DNA from: Acidaminococcaceae bacterium
GTDB taxonomy: Bacteria > Bacillota > Negativicutes > Acidaminococcales > Acidaminococcaceae
Length of the DNA stretch: 6,705 nucleotides
Assembly (NCBI GenBank): GCA_003512125.1
Contig: DOSQ01000117.1
Span: 16,713-23,417 of the forward strand
Direction: 5' to 3'
The notes under the pieces were generated by a model. It did not search any database. It saw only the letters and a program-made list of their open reading frames with translations, and had not been told where the DNA came from. Both the position numbers and the translations under genes were made by a program. Positions 4,785 to 6,705 of this stretch are shown here, in pieces; position 1 is the first letter of the stretch; each line of letters begins with the position of its first letter.

Positions 4785-6143
4785 TTGAATCTGGGAATTG
4801 AATCCGAAACGCTTGAGTTCAAAAAGACAACAGGCGAAGTTGATAAAGCAATGGATAACATTGCCAGCATGCTGAATAAACATGGCCATGGAACATTGTA
4901 CTTTGGTGTTTCTCCCAATGGCGAGGTTACAGGTCAGCAAATCAGTGCCTCATCTCTTGATGATGTAGCAAAAAAGGTAAAAGAAGCCATCAAACCCATG
5001 ATCTATCCGGAAGTCAAGAGAGAAATACTGGGAGGAAGAGATGTAATCAGGGTAGATTTTTCCGGCAAGGAGAAGCCCTATTCTTCTTTCGGGAGATATT
5101 ACAAAAGGGTATTTGACCGGACAGAAGAAATGACGCCAGATGAATTGAAAAGAATGATGGCCGAAACAGACAGGTCGTCTCATTGGGAGAACAACCTGAC
5201 ACAGTATGGTCTTGATGCCGTTGACAAAGATTCTCTTGAAGAATTCTACAAAAGGGCCGTCTCATGCGGCAGACTGGAGGAAATGGCTGCATATAATGCA
5301 GAAGAACTGCTCACCGGACTCGGGTTGTACGAGCAGGGGAAACTCACAAACGCCGGTTACTACCTCTTTTCGAACAAAAAGCCTGCTGTGCTGAAGCTGG
5401 CTGTCTATGTCACAGATGAGCGCATCAACTTCTCCGACATTGGAAGGATTGAAGATAATGTTTTCAATCTGATCCGCAGGGGCTTTTCCTATATTAAGGA
5501 GCATATCAACTGGCGTGTAGAAAACGGAAACGGCACCTCGCGAGTTGAAGTACCTGAGATCCCGGTGGAGGCCATACGAGAGATTGTCGTGAACTCTTTC
5601 GCGCATGCCGATTACAGGGGCATCAGCGAGAACGAAATCGACATCACTCCAACAAAAGTTGAAATTTACAACCCGGGACAATTCCCAGCCGGTCTGTCCC
5701 CGGAAATGTTTGCCAGACAGCGGATCCGCTCCATGCCGAGAAACAGGGTGATCCTGAATACCCTGTACAAGAGTAAGGACGTTGAGATTTTCGGCAACGG
5801 ATTCAGAAAAGTTTACGCCCTCTGTGATAAATTCAGCATCAGGATCGAGGCAGCATTTGAAAACGATGGCTTCGCCTTCATTTTTTACAGGGACACGTAT
5901 CAGGAACATGTCACTCAAAATGTCACTATAAGTGTCACTGATCACGATAAAGAAGTAAAGATTCCTACCGAAGCAAGGGTTTATATGCTGCTGAAAGAGG
6001 ATCCAACCCAGACAAGAGAGTCACTTGCGGAAAAGACCGGGCGAACTGTTCGGACAATTCAGCGAGCATTGGACAAACTGTCCGTCGCTGGAAAAATAAG
6101 AAGGATTGGATCCAACAAAACAGGCTATTGGGAAATATTCTGA
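4785..6143 (+). CDS. AlbA_2 / RecG-like ATPase-domain transcriptional regulator, 452 aa
   Basis: A three-part DNA-binding regulator. Residues 1-125 form an AlbA_2 (Schlafen-type) domain: ESETLEFKKTTGE at 6-18, then NKHGHGTLYFGVSPNGEVTG at 31-50 and the GRYYKRVFDRTEEM end at 103-116. Residues about 205-370 resemble the RecG-related HATPase_c_4 domain, with VEAIREIVVNSFAHADYRG at 261-279 (E/N/H-D of a GHKL-like site) and EIFGNGFRKVYALCDKF at 334-350. Residues 375-385 are a short V-T repeat (HVTQNVTISVT), and 393-452 a winged helix (TRESLAEKTGRTVRTIQRAL, then GKIRRIGSNKTGYWEIF). The length is usual. The start is TTG at 4785, as no ATG lies upstream before the in-frame stop; starting at M23 would cut the conserved AlbA_2 front. 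It diverges from the dead recombinase, likely cargo of the same element. Autoregulation is suggested by the promoter repeats; ligand and wider targets are unknown. Confidence 0.92.
   Translation: MNLGIESETLEFKKTTGEVDKAMDNIASMLNKHGHGTLYFGVSPNGEVTGQQISASSLDDVAKKVKEAIKPMIYPEVKREILGGRDVIRVDFSGKEKPYSSFGRYYKRVFDRTEEMTPDELKRMMAETDRSSHWENNLTQYGLDAVDKDSLEEFYKRAVSCGRLEEMAAYNAEELLTGLGLYEQGKLTNAGYYLFSNKKPAVLKLAVYVTDERINFSDIGRIEDNVFNLIRRGFSYIKEHINWRVENGNGTSRVEVPEIPVEAIREIVVNSFAHADYRGISENEIDITPTKVEIYNPGQFPAGLSPEMFARQRIRSMPRNRVILNTLYKSKDVEIFGNGFRKVYALCDKFSIRIEAAFENDGFAFIFYRDTYQEHVTQNVTISVTDHDKEVKIPTEARVYMLLKEDPTQTRESLAEKTGRTVRTIQRALDKLSVAGKIRRIGSNKTGYWEIF
5906..5940. repeat. Intragenic GTCAC array encoding the V-T linker
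   Basis: GTCAC at 5910-5914, 5922-5926 and 5934-5938, exactly 12 bp apart, each coding for a Val-Thr pair, one pair every four residues. It matches the promoter array at 4697-4731 in inverted orientation. A fourth, shifted ATCAC follows at 5941-5945. It sits precisely between the ATPase-like domain and the winged helix. Confidence 0.85.
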
Positions 6144-6193
6144 AGTTGAGATCAACAATTTCAGCAATGCTGGAACAAGGGTGTGCATATTAT

Positions 6194-6286
6194 TTACTTT
6201 GTAAGACACTCATGGTTTCCTTCCACGTAGCTTTCAAAAGCCGCCTGCGGGGCAATAACGATAGGTTTATTCTGTCCCTCATCTTC
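6194..6286 (-). pseudogene. Unidentified 30-residue C-terminal coding scrap
   Basis: The minus strand reads EDEGQNKPIVIAPQAAFESY then VEGNHECLTK and TAA. The residue pattern (KPIVIAPQAAFESYVEG) looks like a genuine protein end, but I cannot name the family. There is no start codon: a TAG at 6289-6287 precedes it in frame, and the six codons before that (KNGFKWA-like) close at another stop. It is probably a remnant left by deletion, converging on the end of the AlbA_2 gene. Nothing else in 6144-6410 could be supported apart from inverted repeats. Confidence 0.35.
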
Positions 6287-6356
6287 CTATGCCCACTTAA
6301 AGCCGTTTTTTTAGTGATTTTCCCGAAATCCGGGAAGGCAGGATGTTATCGTTATT
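6254..6356. repeat. Inverted repeat AATAACGATA / TATCGTTATT
   Basis: Perfect 10-bp arms at 6254-6263 and 6347-6356, about 83 bp apart. Nested within or beside them are TTCCCG/CGGGAA (6320-6334 region) and GGAAGGCA (6333-6340) pairing with TGCCTTCC (6362-6369). These could be ends of a small decayed insertion or a structured RNA; no transposase or target duplication is visible. Confidence 0.35.
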
Positions 6357-6413
6357 TCTTTTGCCTTCCTGATTCCTAAAAGAGAAAAAAGGCCTGTTTT
6401 TCCGAAAAAGTGC

Positions 6414-6442
6414 AAAAAAAAACCGCGGGTTTTACCCCACGG
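6414..6442 (-). terminator. Strong rho-independent terminator
   Basis: On the minus strand CCGTGGG (6436-6442) pairs with CCCGCGG (6423-6429) across a 6-nt loop, with one G-U pair, and is followed by nine T residues (6414-6422). It lies about 13 nt after the stop codon of the small ORF at 6456-6590, which supports that ORF or a longer upstream transcript being real. Confidence 0.9.
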
Positions 6443-6455
6443 GTCATAACGCCAT

Positions 6456-6590
6456 CTACATTTTCCGTACCGCAAAATACAGACTGGCAGCGGCTATCAC
6501 ATATGCGATGTTCCGCTGCCGTTTTATTTTACGGAGCCGGAACCGTTCCTCTTCTTCGTACTGTCTCAATAATCTGTTGGCATTCTGCAA
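6456..6590 (-). CDS. Putative 44-aa single-pass membrane miniprotein
   Basis: From TTG at 6590 it reads LQNANRLLRQYEEEERFRLR, then KIKRQRN and a C-terminal hydrophobic stretch IAYVIAAASLYFAVRKM. A charged amphipathic N-terminal helix with four consecutive Glu followed by a basic patch and a roughly 15-residue hydrophobic tail would suit a small tail-anchored or membrane-associated protein. AGGA (6598-6601) lies 7 nt before the TTG; the frame is closed upstream by a TAA only five codons earlier, so no longer version exists without a frameshift. A strong terminator follows. It could instead be the C-terminus of a longer, frameshifted gene. No family recognised. Confidence 0.5.
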   Translation of the reverse strand: MQNANRLLRQYEEEERFRLRKIKRQRNIAYVIAAASLYFAVRKM

Positions 6591-6649
6591 TGAGGATTCC
6601 TGCCCTTAACGAAAGCCCTTAAAAAACATTCTATCAAATACGCATACTT

Positions 6650-6705
6650 TTACTCCGTAAACAACGGGGTTGAATAGTAACGGTCCGCCGCATGCTGGCT
6701 GTTGT
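6650..6705 (-). CDS. C-terminal tail of an ORF entering from the window edge
   Basis: The minus strand reads NSQHAADRYYSTPLFTE and TAA at 6652-6650. The composition is protein-like, but only 17 codons are visible; an overlapping frame (GGPLLFNPVVYG and onward) also stays open through this stretch to 6610, so the choice of frame is uncertain. If real, it lies about 60 nt upstream of the 44-residue ORF in the same direction and would share its terminator. No family can be assigned. Confidence 0.25.
   Translation of the reverse strand, partial: NSQHAADRYYSTPLFTE

Noticed and set aside
5262..5945. Minus-strand open frame of 227 codons
   Set aside because: Antisense to the AlbA_2 regulator, whose domains are clear on the plus strand.
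6287..6289. In-frame TAG read as pyrrolysine or readthrough
   Set aside because: Only six open codons precede it before another stop, so there is no larger protein to rescue; simple decay is enough.
6317..6340. TTCCCG/CGGGAA hairpin as terminator of the AlbA_2 gene
   Set aside because: No T-run follows on the plus strand and it lies about 180 nt past the stop codon.
1..6705. tRNA, rRNA or CRISPR array
   Set aside because: No cloverleaf, rRNA core or spaced identical repeats seen; the 12-bp arrays are too short and have only three boxes.

Overview
The window looks like accessory or decaying chromosomal DNA of a low-to-mid GC Firmicute, most likely a Negativicute or Clostridium-type anaerobe. 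The evidence is AGGAGG-type ribosome sites, TTG/TATAAT-type promoters, rho-independent terminators, NifS/NifU-type iron-sulfur genes, a remnant of a surface repeat typical of gut Firmicutes, and a Firmicute-type large serine recombinase. The genus cannot be fixed by eye.

Layout, left to right. (1) 1-693, minus strand: the 5' two thirds of an L-asparaginase gene with its promoter, running off the window edge. (2) 708-760: a minus-strand terminator closing the next unit. (3) 832-1208, minus: a broken cysteine desulfurase (NifS) fragment fused out of frame to the last residues of a NifU-type scaffold by an internal deletion. (4) 1309-1800, minus: an intact small exported protein of unknown function. 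(5) 1889-2151, minus: a 20-codon ORF with a perfect Shine-Dalgarno site, then a frameshifted remnant of a surface protein repeat. (6) 2176-3928, minus: an intact type-B carboxylesterase with a complete catalytic triad, a good promoter and a perfect 9+9 palindrome in its leader. (7) 4023-4661, minus: a short acidic coding remnant and a truncated, internally deleted large serine recombinase. (8) 4697-6143, plus: the only plus-strand gene, a complete AlbA_2 / RecG-like ATPase / winged-helix regulator with a strong promoter. (9) 6194-6705, minus: an unidentified coding scrap, a very strong terminator, a 44-residue putative membrane miniprotein and the tail of one more ORF.

The intact functions are asparagine hydrolysis, ester hydrolysis and the AlbA_2 regulator. 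They do not form one pathway. Between them lie at least four gene remnants (nifS, nifU, surface repeat, recombinase), so the region appears to be eroding by deletion.

The most interesting signal is in the AlbA_2 regulator. Its promoter carries three GTGAC-like boxes at exact 12-bp spacing, plus a perfect palindrome GTGACATGTCAC over the -35 box. The same 35-bp pattern (29 of 35 bases identical by my hand alignment) recurs in inverted orientation inside the gene, where it encodes the HVT-x-NVT-x-SVT linker just before the winged helix. This suggests an autoregulatory circuit in which the operator and a coding repeat share sequence.
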